From Lojkania enalia (Eukaryota; Ascomycota; Dothideomycetes; Pleosporales): a DNA stretch of 64,000 nt. Location: assembly GCA_010094045.1 (NCBI GenBank), contig ML986587.1, positions 496,001 through 560,000 of the forward strand, written 5' to 3'. Positions within the stretch are counted from its first letter, which is position 1; every line of letters begins with the position of its first letter. A program made the position numbers and the translations under genes. This document shows positions 1 to 12,199 of this stretch, in pieces. The notes beneath the pieces were generated by a model. The model made no database searches. It saw only the letters and a program-made list of their open reading frames with translations, and had not been told where the DNA came from.

Positions 1-545
1 TGTCAGGCAAGGGCTGTTGGGGATCAGAGCACAAGCGCGAGTGTGCGGGCGACCTGCACTATAGGAAATTGACACTGCCCTGCCTGGAGAATACGTATGG
101 GCCGGCGTGTCACGATGTGTCCAGGGTAGTTGCGTACAAGACAGTACCAGCGGCAACTAGAAATCAAAGATAGGAGCGACCTTCGCGAGTCTTGAGCAAT
201 GGTGTACGGGATATTTCTTTCGCGAGGTCTCTTGGAATGCTTTCATAACGTTATCATGGTTTGGAGGAAATAGTAATATACCATCTTCGAAGGCACAACC
301 CCCGTTCATTTCACTGACTGGTGAAAGTAAGATGACGATGTAGGCTGGCTGCATCACCGAACGTCACACGTGCCTTGGGATGGCAGCGCTCTGCGCGATT
401 TAAACCGCTCCAGCTACGCGGGTATGAGTTCGACTAAAATACGCCGAGCTAATTTTTCTCCGCGCACCCCGCTTTCTGTGCTTCTCAGCGTGAACATCTC
501 CTAACGCATTTCCTTAGCTTAACACATCCGCCTTTCCTGCACTTC
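1..545. other. Upstream region of NAS2, no gene seen
   Basis: I see no convincing reading frame here. It is the probable promoter and 5' leader of the proteasome chaperone gene that starts at 546. Confidence 0.5.
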
Positions 546-1475
546 ATGGGACTACACATGGACGACATCCACGCTCCGACCGTTTCATCTGGTCCTACGT
601 CCTCGGGGCACGCAAACGGCGTTCCCAAGGAGCAGCTGTCCCTGCGAGAGCTGATCGCGGAGAAGGATAGGGTCGAAGCGGAGCTTAAAGCTTTGGGTCA
701 AGTGCTGGACTCTGTAAGTCACTGAGATTGATCCGAACTACGCCATCTAACCAGCGTGCCCCTAGCACGGCGTCAACATGAATACTACTCTCACGACCTT
801 CGACGGCTTCCCACGGGCTGACATAGACGTTGCTCAAAGTATGCGAGGATTGGACGACCGTTAGGAGCCTTGCTGATGGGGCTGAACAGTTCGAACGACG
901 AGAGCACAGATAATACGGCTGAAGAACGATTACAAGGGTCTTATGTCCCGCATCGAAGTCGGCCTCCACGAGCATCACGCTAAGTTGCAAGAAGCATCCC
1001 CGAATAACGCTACTACTACAAACGAGGCCGCAGCAGCAAGTAGCTCCGCAGCCGCACTAGAAGCGCCATTCGCGAAAGTCAACAGTGTCATTTCGGGGAG
1101 TCCGGCAGACTCAGCAGGGTTGGAAGTAGGAGATAGCATCACAAGATTCGGCTGGGTGGATTGGACAAATCATGAGAAACTGAGTCGGGTGGCGGAGGCT
1201 GTCTCACAGAATGAAGGGGTGAGTTGTCTCTACTCTGTACCATGCTTTAATTCTTGTGCTGTAGACCTGGGATGTCTTTCTGCTGTCAAGTATTGTAGTC
1301 CGACCGGAGACGATTCTGTGCATAGAAACTAACAGCTCTGTAGCTTCCAATCACTGTCAAAGCTCTGCGGCCCAATGCCTCAGGCAGTCCGCCAGAACCG
1401 GTCCAGGTGCAGTTAACGCCAAGGCGCAATTGGGGAGGTCGAGGCTTGCTAGGCTGCCATTTGCTTCCGCTTTAG
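546..1475 (+). CDS. NAS2: 26S proteasome assembly chaperone with PDZ domain (Nas2/PSMD9)
   Basis: Four exons join in frame: 546-713, 766-838, 890-1218 and 1344-1475, giving 233 residues. The N-terminal part is helical, then comes the family signature FPRADIDV at the exon 2 end. Exon 3 holds a PDZ domain (PFAKVNSVISGSPADSAGL). The C-terminus has the diagnostic GRGLLGCHLLP. Nas2/p27 is known to bind the Rpt5 C-terminus and act as a chaperone for assembly of the proteasome regulatory-particle base; that role is taken from the family. The first ATG (546) is used; a second at 558 (MDDIHAP) is also possible. Introns are short with standard GT-AG ends. The gene lies tandem with GSP1, about 500 bp upstream of it, with no sign that the two are co-regulated. 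Confidence 0.92.
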
Positions 1476-1976
1476 ACTTCGAGGACAGGCTTGTTATTGA
1501 TAGCAGCTGTTTGCTGCGTGGCATTCACGGAATGGCGCAATATTTTTCGGTGCATGGCATGATATCCCGGCGTCCAACCTCTCCCGTAGTGCGGAAAATT
1601 AGCATACTGTATTAACTGATTTATAAGATTATTTCACGCTCTGTAGGTACTGTGCTGGCAGCCTCCAGCCTAGGGGGCGGCTGCCTGCCCAGAACAAGAT
1701 CACGTGATGTATTCGGCTGCTTACATAGGGTCGCAGCGCCGGCCCTCACCGCCGGGAAAGCAAGTCATAAAAACATTGCCCTCTTTTTGCCCCACGACAA
1801 CCCAATCTGTCAAACCGCCCTTCTTTAGCACCCCCACCCCCTCCAAGGTACGAAGTCGCGGCTGCAACTACCTGCTCTCTATTTGTGTCCTAGCGACCGT
1901 GGACTGACCACACAACATAGTTTATTGCGCAAAACCCGCCTCATACCCTATCACCCCGCCACAACACATCGCAGCC
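1476..1976. other. NAS2-GSP1 intergenic region
   Basis: About 500 bp with no gene. A C-rich stretch around 1785-1845 and short leader precede the GSP1 start, as is common in promoters of highly expressed fungal genes. Confidence 0.5.
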
Positions 1977-2939
1977 ATGGCTGAAGCGCAAGCTGCCCAG
2001 CAACCAGCCGTAGCCACATTCAAGCTTGTTCTTGTCGGCGACGGTGGCACCGGCAAGGTAAGGAAATGTTTCTATTCTGTATTGTGGGCTGTTGTTGTCG
2101 GGGCTCTCGATGAGTTCTGCTCTCGATAAACATGGCAGTCGCACCCGATTATTCTTAGATCGCAACGCTGACCTTCACTTTGTAACAGACCACTTTCGTG
2201 AAGCGCCATCTCACTGGCGAATTCGAGAAGAAGTACATCGCAACTCTAGGTGTAGAGGTTCACCCGCTCGGCTTCACAACCGTACGTCTACCCTTCTCCT
2301 TCTATTCATGTGGCATGATATGGAATACTAATGAAAGTAGAACTTAGGCCAAATCCAATTCGATGTCTGGGATACTGCCGGCCAGGAGAAGTTTGGTGGT
2401 CTTCGTGATGGATACTACATCAACGGCCAGTGCGGCATCATCATGTTCGATGTGACATCCCGTATCACATACAAGAACGTTCCCAACTGGCACCGTATGT
2501 TCTACTATACCCGCTTGCAAATTCCACATACTGATTTCGACCATAGGTGATCTTGTTCGTGTTTGCGAGAACATTCCCATCGTTCTTTGCGGCAACAAGG
2601 TCGATGTTAAGGAGCGCAAGGTCAAGGCCAAGTCCATCACTTTCCACCGCAAGAAGAACCTTCAGTACTACGATATCTCTGCTAAGTCCAATTATAACTT
2701 CGAGAAGCCCTTTCTTTGGCTGGCTAGGAAACTTGTTGGAAACCAGACCCTAGTGAGTCAAAATTTCGTGCATTATTTGTAGTGAGAGACTAACACTTCA
2801 CTTTTAGGAATTCGTTGCTGCACCTGCCTTGGCTCCCCCAGAAGTCCAGGTCGACCAGGCCGTTCTCGAGCAATACCAGAAGGAAATGCAGGACGCTGCC
2901 CAGATGCCTCTACCTGACGAGGACGACGCAGATATCTAG
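1977..2939 (+). CDS. GSP1: Ran GTPase, nuclear transport (Gsp1)
   Basis: Five exons (1977-2057, 2189-2281, 2341-2494, 2547-2752, 2808-2939) give 221 residues, the usual Ran length. Visible motifs are the P-loop GDGGTGKTTF (split by intron 1), switch [23 protein letters not shown] and [12 protein letters not shown]. The C-terminus ends in the acidic Ran tail LPDEDDADI. There is no C-terminal prenylation cysteine, as expected for Ran. Ran cycles between GTP and GDP forms to give direction to nuclear import and export; it also functions in spindle and envelope assembly (family knowledge). The start fits an N-terminal [10 protein letters not shown] extension typical of fungal Ran. Nothing looks damaged. 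Confidence 0.97.
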
Positions 2940-4134
2940 ATATGGTCTTGAATTCGCCTCTTTAGCCACCCTGCGCGGCTGGGGGGATGTTATAAAGGGC
3001 AGGACACGATAACGGTATTTTGACAACTTTTGTGTCACTGAGCGGAGTGTGCATCCCGAGCTGGAAGGTAGTCTTTGTGGGGAAAAGGGCAAGACTTATG
3101 GGTGGATGGTGAGGAAACTATCGGTATTTTCTTACAGAGGGGACGCCGGATTAGCTGGCGTATCCGTTGAACAATTTTAGAGGATTTGTCAGCATACATT
3201 CTGATCTTTGTGAAGTGATGCATTTCCGCTTGTCTATGGCTGTTAATATCGACACTTCTAGAAGGCGAGGTTCGCATGATCCGAAAGGAGCGATAGTAGC
3301 AAAAATTTGCCCAGTGCCGAACCCTGCCATTTGCATTTTGACGTCATCTGTGGTCTTACACCTATCTGAACGCTGCTGGGTGACACGCACGTGGGAGCTA
3401 GGATCAAGCGTCTGACTGCTTAGCCAGGAACAACACATCACATCACATCGATACTAGCGAAAAATGAAGTAGGAACGCGAGCTCTCTATTTAGAATAATT
3501 CAGGGTACCCAGGTACATCCATCATGATCGAACGGTTTTCTAACCATTCCTATCGGCTCGAAACCGATGTGGTCGTGCCCATAAAGCTAAAAGAGGACTA
3601 AACAATAAACTCATTCCGCTTGCTTGCTTGCTTTAGGACGGCCACCAAATCCAAATGCCAAACACAACACTACATGATGTTTAATTTAAATCGAGAATAG
3701 ATAGATAGACGTTACAAGGCATAGTTGAGAAAAAGCTGTGGTAGTGAGAGGGAGAAAGCCAGAACGCCTGCCGTCTGTGATGGTTTGGAGAGCTTAATCG
3801 TAAGTATATGTGGAGTCGATGGATATTGATAGTTTCAAAGTTGTGAGAACGGGAACTAGAATGGGAACTAGAAACAGAAGGCGCGCTAGATTACAATTCC
3901 GACGGCGCGAAGCCGCGATCAAAACAGAGTGAAAGTCTAGGAAAATCGTCATCGTACGCCGCGTTATTATGTGGAATGAAAGAAATATGCTCGGTTGACG
4001 AGCGTGAAAGTGGTCATCACGATGCAATTCAAGAAGGTAGCCGGCTTCGAAACGTTGCTATGACTTGAGCATACTTGACGAGGAATTGGTTAGCGGAAGG
4101 TCATGTTGTGAGGGTGGGGGGGGGAGAAAGGGGC
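2940..4134. other. Intergenic region between convergent GSP1 and the Zn2Cys6 gene
   Basis: About 1.2 kb holding the 3' ends of two convergent genes. I find no supported gene. A G-run lies near 4116-4124. Confidence 0.5.
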
Positions 4135-6175
4135 TTACGGGGCAATGAGTTGGCTGTAGTTTTCTAGCGGCTCGGAGCCCCCATCCTCGATAACGCCGCG
4201 GATCACGTCATCTTGGGCAATGCTGCTCCATAGGTGGATGCTCATGGCCTTCTTGCTGTTGAACAAGGTGTGGGCCACGCCTCTTACTTGGCCGAGCACT
4301 ACCGATGCAATTGGCCACGTGTGACTGTACTGTTGAAGTGTGCCTACATCTAGGCGTATTGACTGCTTGATGATGTCATCTTGACCATCGGGTACGAGGA
4401 AAGACCAGTAGGAGAGGTGGACTACGGAAGCCATAACTACGACACAAGTGAAGAAGGGGGTGTGATTGATGAGAGAGCCAGGAAGTTTAATAAGTGAGGA
4501 GATGTTTTCGGCGGAGGTGAGACATTTGGCTGTGTGGATCTCTCTTGTCTGCGTTGGGAGTAGAATTTGGCCTGGTTGCACGCAGACATTTACATTTTCC
4601 ACTCTTGTGAATCCGAGATTTGAGCGCGGACGATGGAGCATGATTGTACTTCCCGCGTTGACCATGTGCGCTTGGAAAACTAGCTCGTCGATTTGACCCT
4701 CGCCGTTGACAATCTCCATTTTAGAGGCTGGCAGATGCAGACGCCAGTTTACGAGATATGAGTCTACGACGTCGACAGCGTGATATTCGAACGTGGAATC
4801 TAGTTTGGCGACTTCAAAGACTTTCCCGAGGATCCGGATGGCGTCGATGAGGTAGGTGAAGGAGGAAAAGGTGATCTCTTCTGGTGCGAAAGCGGCATCG
4901 TCATAGTCTTGTATTGTCCGGGAGAAAGGAATGTTGCCTGAGAGATACTCGTCGTTCTCGCAAGGCAAAGGGACATCCGAGTGCACATCCTTCAGCGTAA
5001 ATCTGACACCCGGGTTTACGGCCGCCATCATTCCGTTGGCGGTATACATTGACCACCACGTCCTTCTCCAACTCTCTTCGAGGACAGGATCATTATTACC
5101 GTGTAGAAGAGCGAAATCAATTCGGTTCAGGCCAATATCAAGGGTCAACGCCTGAGCCATGGTGAATATTTGGGCCGCCCTTGGTATATCGTTATTAGCG
5201 TGTAGTCCAATAGCAAAGAGAAGTAAAGCTTGTGCTGAGTAGCCATCCTTGGGGTAATTTGAATTTGCGATCGTCCTATTCAGCGCATCCTTATACATCT
5301 CGGTGGGCACAGCTGGGAGGAAGCTCGATCCGATATACTGCACAGCGAGCTCCAGTAGAGGAGCACGTCGATGCTTGAACACGTCCACAAGTCTCATTCG
5401 AGGTAGACAGAATGGGTGAGACAGATAGAACCAATGGTAGAAAGCTGCAATGGGGTCGGCGGGCTGAGAACCTCCAAGATTCGGTCTTTGGGTTCCATTG
5501 AGGTTGAACTGAGGTATTGAAGGCGCTGCGGATAGGAGACCAATGGAAGCGGGGGCGCTACTTAATGGACCAGCTAGAGACAGCTCTGGGCTATAATTGT
5601 ATTCGGGCGACGGTATTTGCGGAATACTATTGTGAGCCAGGCCATTGTTTAAGGTGCCCTGGAGGATATTTGCAGCGTCTTGCCCTGCCAAGCACGTTAG
5701 TTTCTAGGATGCAAATCCTTTGATGGCATGAGGATGCAAATCACGAACCAGGAATTTGGGCAGCTGGAGTACCATTTTCACCGGGTTTGCTCTTGCGCTT
5801 CCCCTTCCAGCCACGGCGCGACTTGATGTAGGTGCACTCGACGCCATCAGCCTTGCAGCGGGAGCATCTTACGCCGCCGTCGCATTTGAGGTGTCTACTC
5901 CGGCACGGTACACATGCGACGGCAACAGAGGTCCTGGTTGTCGCCGCATTCTGGGTACTCTGCGCATTCTGCGCGCTATGCGAACTCTGCGAATGGTCTG
6001 ACTTGGGGGTCTGCGCCGGCGGTGTGGTGTCGTGCACGCTCTCCTGCGTCGTCGAACTGGCTCCTGGCGACAGATGCAAGGCCAGCGACGAAGAATCCGA
6101 TAAGTCCTGGGTCCAAAATGCGGGATCTGCCGCAGCCGAGAGCGGGATGTGCGACGTTGAAGTGTGCGACGCCAT
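4135..6175 (-). CDS. Zn2Cys6 (GAL4-type) transcription factor
   Basis: Two exons on the minus strand, 6175-5749 and 5684-4135, give 658 residues. The zinc cluster is complete: Cys88-x2-Cys91-x6-Cys98-x5-Cys104-x2-Cys107-x6-Cys114, followed by a basic linker (SRRGWKGKRKSKPG). The N-terminus is rich in Ser, Thr, Gln and Ala. Exon 2 holds a fungal-specific transcription-factor middle region (for example FYHWFYLSHPFCLPRMRL, and LEESWRRTWWSMYTANG). It should bind DNA in the nucleus; its target genes cannot be read from the sequence. It is the nearest regulator gene to the GAG cluster: its start codon is 1.8 kb from the 3' end of uge3. That proximity alone does not make it the cluster regulator. 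Confidence 0.9.
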
Positions 6176-7995
6176 GGAGAGGTCCCCGACGAAGGCCGGA
6201 AGCGACTTATAACACCGTCCGGACCCGTTGCGTGCCTATGACGACCGTATCTGGAGGAGGGAGGGTATGTTGAAGTTGAGACGCGGGACTGGGTTCCCAC
6301 CTCACGTGAAGGGAAATGAGGTTAGGGCCGGGACGATCTAAACCTAAACCGCCGCTCGCGTACCCGACGACGAGAACCCGGACGCAAACAACAGCCCTTG
6401 CTGATCAATGCACATGTCCTCTCTTTGTTGCAATAATAACGAAGCACTCCCTACCATCCGGGCACGGCCAGATCCGCGCGCGCCTCTCTTTGCTCTCGCG
6501 AGCAGGCTCGATCTGGCCCATCGATGCTCTTTTTCAGAAGCTGCCGCAGCCATCGGCCGGGCGAGGGGCTGCCCTGTTCCAGCCGTCTTTTGTCCTTCAA
6601 GGCCCACAAGTGAACCAACCAGGAACAACTTCTCCCTCCGTGCCACCAAAACCTTCTATTTTGGGGCTGAGCGGAATCGGTCCAATGAGAGCGGATCGTG
6701 ACCCTCGCCTCGCCACAGTACCACCGTATCACCGCGCTTCAGGCCAAGCAGCATCGGTGTACACCTGGGGCCCGCTAGAGATGGGATGCGTGCGCTGGGC
6801 GTATGGTTGTCGCACGGTTTGTGCCCGGCCATATTCCGGAGTGGTTCAAGATGTCTTATGCTTGATAAGCCTGGGAACAAGCCTGAAAAAAACATAGCCA
6901 CGTGCAATGCACGCTCAATTCGGTCTGCTCCCTAAGACACTGCTGTCGTATGGCTCCAATCTATTTCAGCTCGTCTGCCAATAGCTCGGGTCCGCAGACT
7001 CTGTCTATAAGGTCTCGCCAGGGCTGTCGCTCTATCGGTTGGGCAGCGTCCTTATCTGAACACCATTCGCACCTAGCAAACGTCATGCCGCGTATGCCTC
7101 ATCCCCGTCCACATCTATCCGATATCAGATGTTCTTGGGAAGCCAAGTAATCACCCACTTCTTAGTCTGGCTAGTCCCCCACGTTTCCTATTTCAAAGCA
7201 TTACCGTATCTAGTCTATAACCAGACTTGTGAAAATTCCAGTCTCGATTCTTCCTCCATCCGTTTCCCACAGTTCCCATCTTCCATACAATGACCTCCAT
7301 CTTCCATTCAATGACTTCTCTCTCCCTATCTCAACATTCGGCTGTTGCAAGTTTCCGATCCAGTTCAAATGTCCATAAGCTATCTACCAGCTCCTGATCA
7401 TCCGATCTATCCGATACTGAGTGACTGTCTCCCCGCAGGAATCCCAATCTGGAGCCCTGGTATTGTGTTGCCCGGCTAAGACGCCGGGGGGAAGATCATC
7501 GGCACAAGCGATATACGTTCTGTTCGAGAAGACAGTTTCCTTGACTTTCAATAAGAGAGTGGATCATGATCAACGTTCACAAGTATTGGGCTATCAGGAA
7601 GTAAAGCTGGGGTTGCCCCTAAGCGTCGGACTGTCTTCGATACACCCTGCCATTCATTCACGCAAAAGCGCCCTGCTCCATTATCACTCGTTCCAAAGAA
7701 CGGCAAATACGGGAAGCAGCACCTCTAATCCAAACGAGCATGGCACCAATGCAATTGTATTAATATCTGGGCCGTGGCTAGGGTATATAGTAGATTACAG
7801 TAACACTAGCTTTGGTATTGCGATGGCGCTCAGAGGTCTATAAAGTAAGGGCTACAACATGCAAATTTTCCCGCTGGTGAATCAAAGTTGGTAAACACCA
7901 GAACGCCGATGCAAATGACTACCAGAACCGCAAAAGAGGTACAATGACGCTGGAATGCAAATTCGACTCAGAATATCAACAAACCACTCTCGATG
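6176..7995. other. Intergenic region, transcription factor to uge3
   Basis: About 1.8 kb. The left part is the promoter side of the Zn2Cys6 gene and the right part the 3' side of uge3. The open frames seen (for example 6316-6897 on the plus strand) have no recognisable domain and atypical composition, so I do not call them genes. Confidence 0.5.
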
Positions 7996-9567
7996 TTAGC
8001 AAATTATTTCATCAGAAGCCTGCGATTCACAACGAGTCTTTGTAAAGTTCCATACGTCTAGTGCGCAGTCTGGCAGGGACTTCTCAGCGCTCCATGCGAG
8101 TTCTGTTTCTGCTCTTCGGACCTCAGCCACGCAGAATCCTACATCACCAGCTCGCCGACCCACCTCCCTAACAGGGATTGTTCGACGCGACGTTTCTTGG
8201 AGACTATGCAGAACCTCGCGGACGGTGTGTCCTCTTCCGGTCCCTGCATCGACATTAGGTATGAGCCGCGGAGCAGCATTATTTTGGGTGTTTGATAACA
8301 TACCAAGATTGTACGCCCGGAAAGGCGCTTTGATGCGACCAGCTGCCGATGCTGCCAAGGCGGCAATATGTCCTCGTGCCAGATCGACAACGTGGATGAA
8401 GTCTCGAACGGCGGTTCCATCCGGTGTGTTCCAATCAGTGCCAAAGATATCCAAGTGTGGTTTAGCGCCCGTCAGGACCGAGGCGATTACTGGTATCAAG
8501 TTGCTTGGTTTCTGTCGAGGATCTTCTCCAAGGATCCCAGATTCGTGGCATCCGACCTTTCATGTCTCGTCAGTGAGAGATACTAGCGCGAAGGGAATGT
8601 AACTCACAGGATTGAAGTATCTTAATGCTGTGATGGACCAAGAAGGATCCGAACGGGCGATGTCGGCAAGGATGGATTCACACATGAATTTGGATCGTCC
8701 ATAAGGCGAAGTGAGGCCCATGACTCCTGGCAATACCCGGCGCTCGATACCGTCATCGTCTTTAAAAATCTCTGGATGGTGAACGCAAAGTTCCTCACGA
8801 AGTGGCATTCCGCAATTCGCACCCTCTCCGTAGACAGTGGCGGATGATGAAAACACGAAATTCTTGATCCCAAATTCTTCGAGTAAGCCAAGGAAATCTA
8901 CCATTCCGCAGACGTTGTTACTATAGTATCTCAGTGGCATACGGATACTCTCTTCCACTGACTTGTAGGCGGCGAAATGGATCACACCTGTTATTCTAGA
9001 TTGTCGCCTTAACGTATTTTGTTGCGCGTCTTCGGAACCCATATCGATACCAGAGTCGGTTCGCTGCAGTGATGAAAACGGAAATCTGCGAGGAAGAGCG
9101 CTGACGACGTCTTCCATTGCTATCGAGGGGCCTGCCTTGCTACTAATTGAATAGAACGAGTAGTTCGCAAGTACCGATCTCATGTGTGGACTTCGATAAT
9201 CCATTTGTCGGAAATGGAGAGCAGGCATTAGCCGGTCCTGCGCTGCGAAGTGCTCTGTAGCTAAAGCTTTGATGCGATGGAGAACGCTCTCATAAGAGTT
9301 GCTGAGGTCGTCAACGACGAGAACGTTATAGTTCTCCTTCAGCAGCTCCAAGACAGTGTGGGAGCCGATGTACCCGAGCCCACCAACGACCATGATGAAT
9401 TGAGAGCTATTACCAGCGATGTCAAGAGGATCAGCGATCACGTCGTCGTCGAAGAGAAGAGACCTGGACGTGCTTGGGGTACTGATCGCTGCCGGAGACT
9501 CAGAAGCCGACAGAGAAAAGGTTGACGAGGACGGTGATTGAATTCCTGAGTTCGGGAGATCCTCCAT
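7996..9567 (-). CDS. uge3: UDP-glucose/UDP-GlcNAc 4-epimerase of the GAG cluster (Uge3-like)
   Basis: Three minus-strand exons: 9567-8608, 8556-8304 and 8243-7996, giving 486 residues from the ATG at 9567. An in-frame ATG at 9687 would add 40 residues. The NAD-binding motif is GGLGYIGSH at residues 62-70. The short-chain dehydrogenase catalytic set is present: FSSSATVYG around 239-247 and Tyr289-x3-Lys293 in SPYGRSKF. GVIHFAAYKSVEES and the C-terminal TAVRDFIHVVDLARGH fit the Gal10 epimerase half; there is no mutarotase domain. The family interconverts UDP-Glc/UDP-Gal and, for Uge3, UDP-GlcNAc/UDP-GalNAc, supplying GAG precursors in the cytosol. A polar insertion (about residues 138-190) interrupts the Rossmann part. 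The neighbours are the sph3 remnant and the rest of the cluster. No lesion is seen. Confidence 0.92.
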
Positions 9568-9687
9568 GACGAGCATTATTTGGGTAGCGGCAAACAAGCA
9601 ACACGACTGTCTCCAAGACATCCCAGAATGGTATGTGGAAAATGCCTTATATATGTCAAAGCTTGTCGAAGCATCCGTACTGCTCAA

Positions 9688-10191
9688 GTCCCAATCAGGC
9701 AGAACAAATTCAATGCAAGATTTTCCCCCGTTCTATTCAATATCGTCTATGCTGGGCCGTTCTTGGCGCGCTCTGGTCATTTCACCCTTATTATTTTGGT
9801 CGGGAGACTGGCGCTTTGGTCTAGCACTTTCGAATATACACCTTAATCGGTTAATCCCTGTTCAATTTGTATGGCATCACGTTCAACTACGTACCCCTAG
9901 GGAGCGCAATGGCGCGGCCTCCAGAGCATTCCATTATTTTTATGAAAGATGCAAGCTGACAATTCTCCACAGTCCATCACCACATTTGGCTGCATAAACC
10001 TGGGATTCCGCAGCCTGTCCGTTACCGCCCAAAAGATTTTGAATTGTCGTCGCTCATGGACTATTCTAGCCGATCGTTCATCCCATCTTAGATATTTTAC
10101 CTCCTGCATGTTAGTGCCATCTTTTGGCCTGGCTTTACTTGGGATCCCAAATATAGTAAGCCGCTACAATCGATTTCACGAACGGACGGCC
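9688..10191. promoter_or_regulatory. Divergent uge3/sph3 intergenic region
   Basis: About 0.5 kb between the uge3 start (minus strand) and the first readable sph3 codons (plus strand). By position it would hold both promoters. No motif stands out. A lost N-terminal exon of sph3 may once have lain here, since I cannot find the usual membrane anchor. Confidence 0.4.
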
Positions 10192-11214
10192 ATGGACACT
10201 TTTGTTACCCTGCCTCTCTACATTTACCCCTCCACAGACACGTGGGAGCCGGCCTGCTAGCTGTGTGCATGCCCCTTTCCACAGTTCCGTGAGATTTGGC
10301 CGAGCGCTAACGTTCTGATCATTGCAGGGCAGCATCCTACCCAAACCTGCAGTTCACGGCAATCGTTAACCCGCACAATGGCCTGGGGATGGCGCGTTGC
10401 CGAACGAGAGCTATACGCAAGCCATTCAAACATTAAATTCGTTAAAGAATGTCCGTCCTATCGGTTATGCGGCTCCCACGTGGTGCTCCAAGAATGTCAG
10501 CTCGGTACTCGACAAGATCGTAGTTTACGCAGGATGGGGTAACCAGGACCCTTCACTAACCATGAGTGGTATTTTTCTCGATGCAGCACTCACCAATTAC
10601 TCTTCAGAGTATGTCTCATATTTGCAAACTTTGTCGCAAGCCATCCACAGCAGTGCCTTCCTGAATGATGGCTACATTGGTAAGGAGAACGCTTTCATTT
10701 CGGCATTGGGCGTGCTGTGTGGCTTCGCGGCAGCCCGAAGTCGGTGGAGCCCCAATAGATGGGCACCACACATTATACCGCCCTTTCTGTTCCGTTCTCA
10801 TAGTATTGTGGTTCTGCTACTGGAGGAACCGGAAATTGTGGCACTTGATCTCGGCAGTTATAAACGTCAAGGCTGATTGTGCATTCTAGTCCATAACCCG
10901 GGCGCTCTACCTGAAGCACAGCACTTTGGCGACCCGAACTTCGCCAAAGCTGCGAACCTTACAGTGGTTTTTGAGGAAATTTTGCGAATTGGTCCAACCG
11001 TGATGACGCAATCGTGGAAGCCACTAGGTAATATGACCATGAACCGCTTACACTGATTCTTCGTTTAATCCCTGATTTGGAAGACACTGAATCAATCCTG
11101 AAGAATTCAATGGCAGTCGGGCATAGCATCTGCTTCACCGGAACTAATAATTACACTGCTTTCGACCCGTCCTGGCCGGCTTTCGTTGATTGCCTAGATG
11201 CGCTGTGCGGCTAG
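10192..11214 (+). pseudogene. sph3: Broken spherulin-4 family glycoside hydrolase (Sph3-like, GH135)
   Basis: Readable family segments in order: FVTLPLYIYPSTDTWEP (about 10196-10252), a probable intron 10263-10327, FTAIVNPHNGLG, LPNESYTQAI, KIVVYAGWGNQDPSLTMSGIF (stretch near 10515-10577), an intron 10680-10889, then VHNPGALPEAQHF and LTVVFEEIL, and a C-terminal part ending FVDCLDALCG at 11214. Lesions: TAG in frame at 10258-10260; a one-base loss near 10394 between NPHNGLGMA and LPNESY; a frame change near 11030-11045. The usual IFFDE motif reads IFLDA, so a conserved acidic residue is lost. Splicing out roughly 11026-11082 would restore the last frame, but would remove conserved sequence. 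In A. fumigatus Sph3 hydrolyses GAG and is needed to make it. Position between uge3 and ega3 matches the known cluster order. Confidence 0.85.
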
Positions 11215-12199
11215 ATCGAGAACGAATTCTGAGTGAACTGTGCGACCTGGAGTGTGTTCCGATACTGCGGGTGTCGTACATGAATATAGAATGCATAGGA
11301 AATTGACTCATGAGCACTCCACTATTGAATGACCTGGATCACACCATGACCTCTGCACAACTGACGTGCTGGATGCGTTCATACGAGGTCCGACACAATG
11401 GCAACACCCGATAGAACCAACGGGCAATATGTTCCTGTCAATCATTTTCAGCCCCTTTGGCGAGCGTGCATGAAGCACAACAGCGAGAAGATCGCGGAAA
11501 GTCGCGGACCAGGCAACGCTCATGGGCATCTGATGCTGCAGGGGTGGCAAGATCGAGGCTGAATGATGTGAGAAATCGTGGAAATGGCTTTAGGATGCAG
11601 TTGGTAAAAGGAGCGCTATCCCCAGCGAATATACGGACCGTAAGCCGCCGGGAGAATCTCTCGTATTCAAATCCCAGGAACAGCTATAGCTAACGAATAA
11701 TGTTGAGCAGAAACGAAACAAGCAACGATCGCCGCCGACCTTGCCTTTGCCCCGCGAAATCGTCGACGCTTTTCCGCCGGGTCGCCCACTTCAAAAGTGC
11801 CGCTGCTTTTATGGAGCAGATCTGCAGATGGGTGTTGCCCCCCTGCACTGATCCCCCATGTCGGCGCGCTAATTTCGCGTGATCACTTTATTTCAACGAT
11901 CCTTTTCATCTGTCTGCATCACAATAGATGCACCGCCCCTTGACAGGCGCTGTTTTCATCTTCCCTATGCATCGAGTCTGACAGGCCCACTATACCCTCT
12001 GCAATCCGTCCCCAGGCACTCTGTACGCGCACCAAACGACAGCATTCCACATCGCTTGTTATGTTCCAACTAGCAGCTTCAGTACTCTTTACATCAGGCC
12101 TCCTTCGTTGGACCAAAGCCGTATTATTTGCCCAAGGATGGTTTTAACTTCCCAAGTCGTCAATGCGGCACAGGCTTACCCGTTGCTGGGACGGAAGCT
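11215..12199. other. Region between sph3 remnant and decayed minus-strand frame
   Basis: About 1 kb without a convincing reading frame on either strand. It may contain the 3' part of the decayed minus-strand gene that follows. Confidence 0.35.

Noticed and set aside
407..450. tRNA-like GTTCGACT stretch
   Set aside because: No pairing arms around it; no tRNA fold can be drawn.
6316..6897. 193-codon open frame between the transcription factor and uge3
   Set aside because: No domain, Pro/Arg-rich chance composition, overlapping frames on all strands.
10241..10327. Alternative donor GTGGGA at 10241 that would skip the sph3 stop codon
   Set aside because: It would delete the conserved Trp-Glu-Pro of the spherulin fold and leaves the later frameshift untouched.
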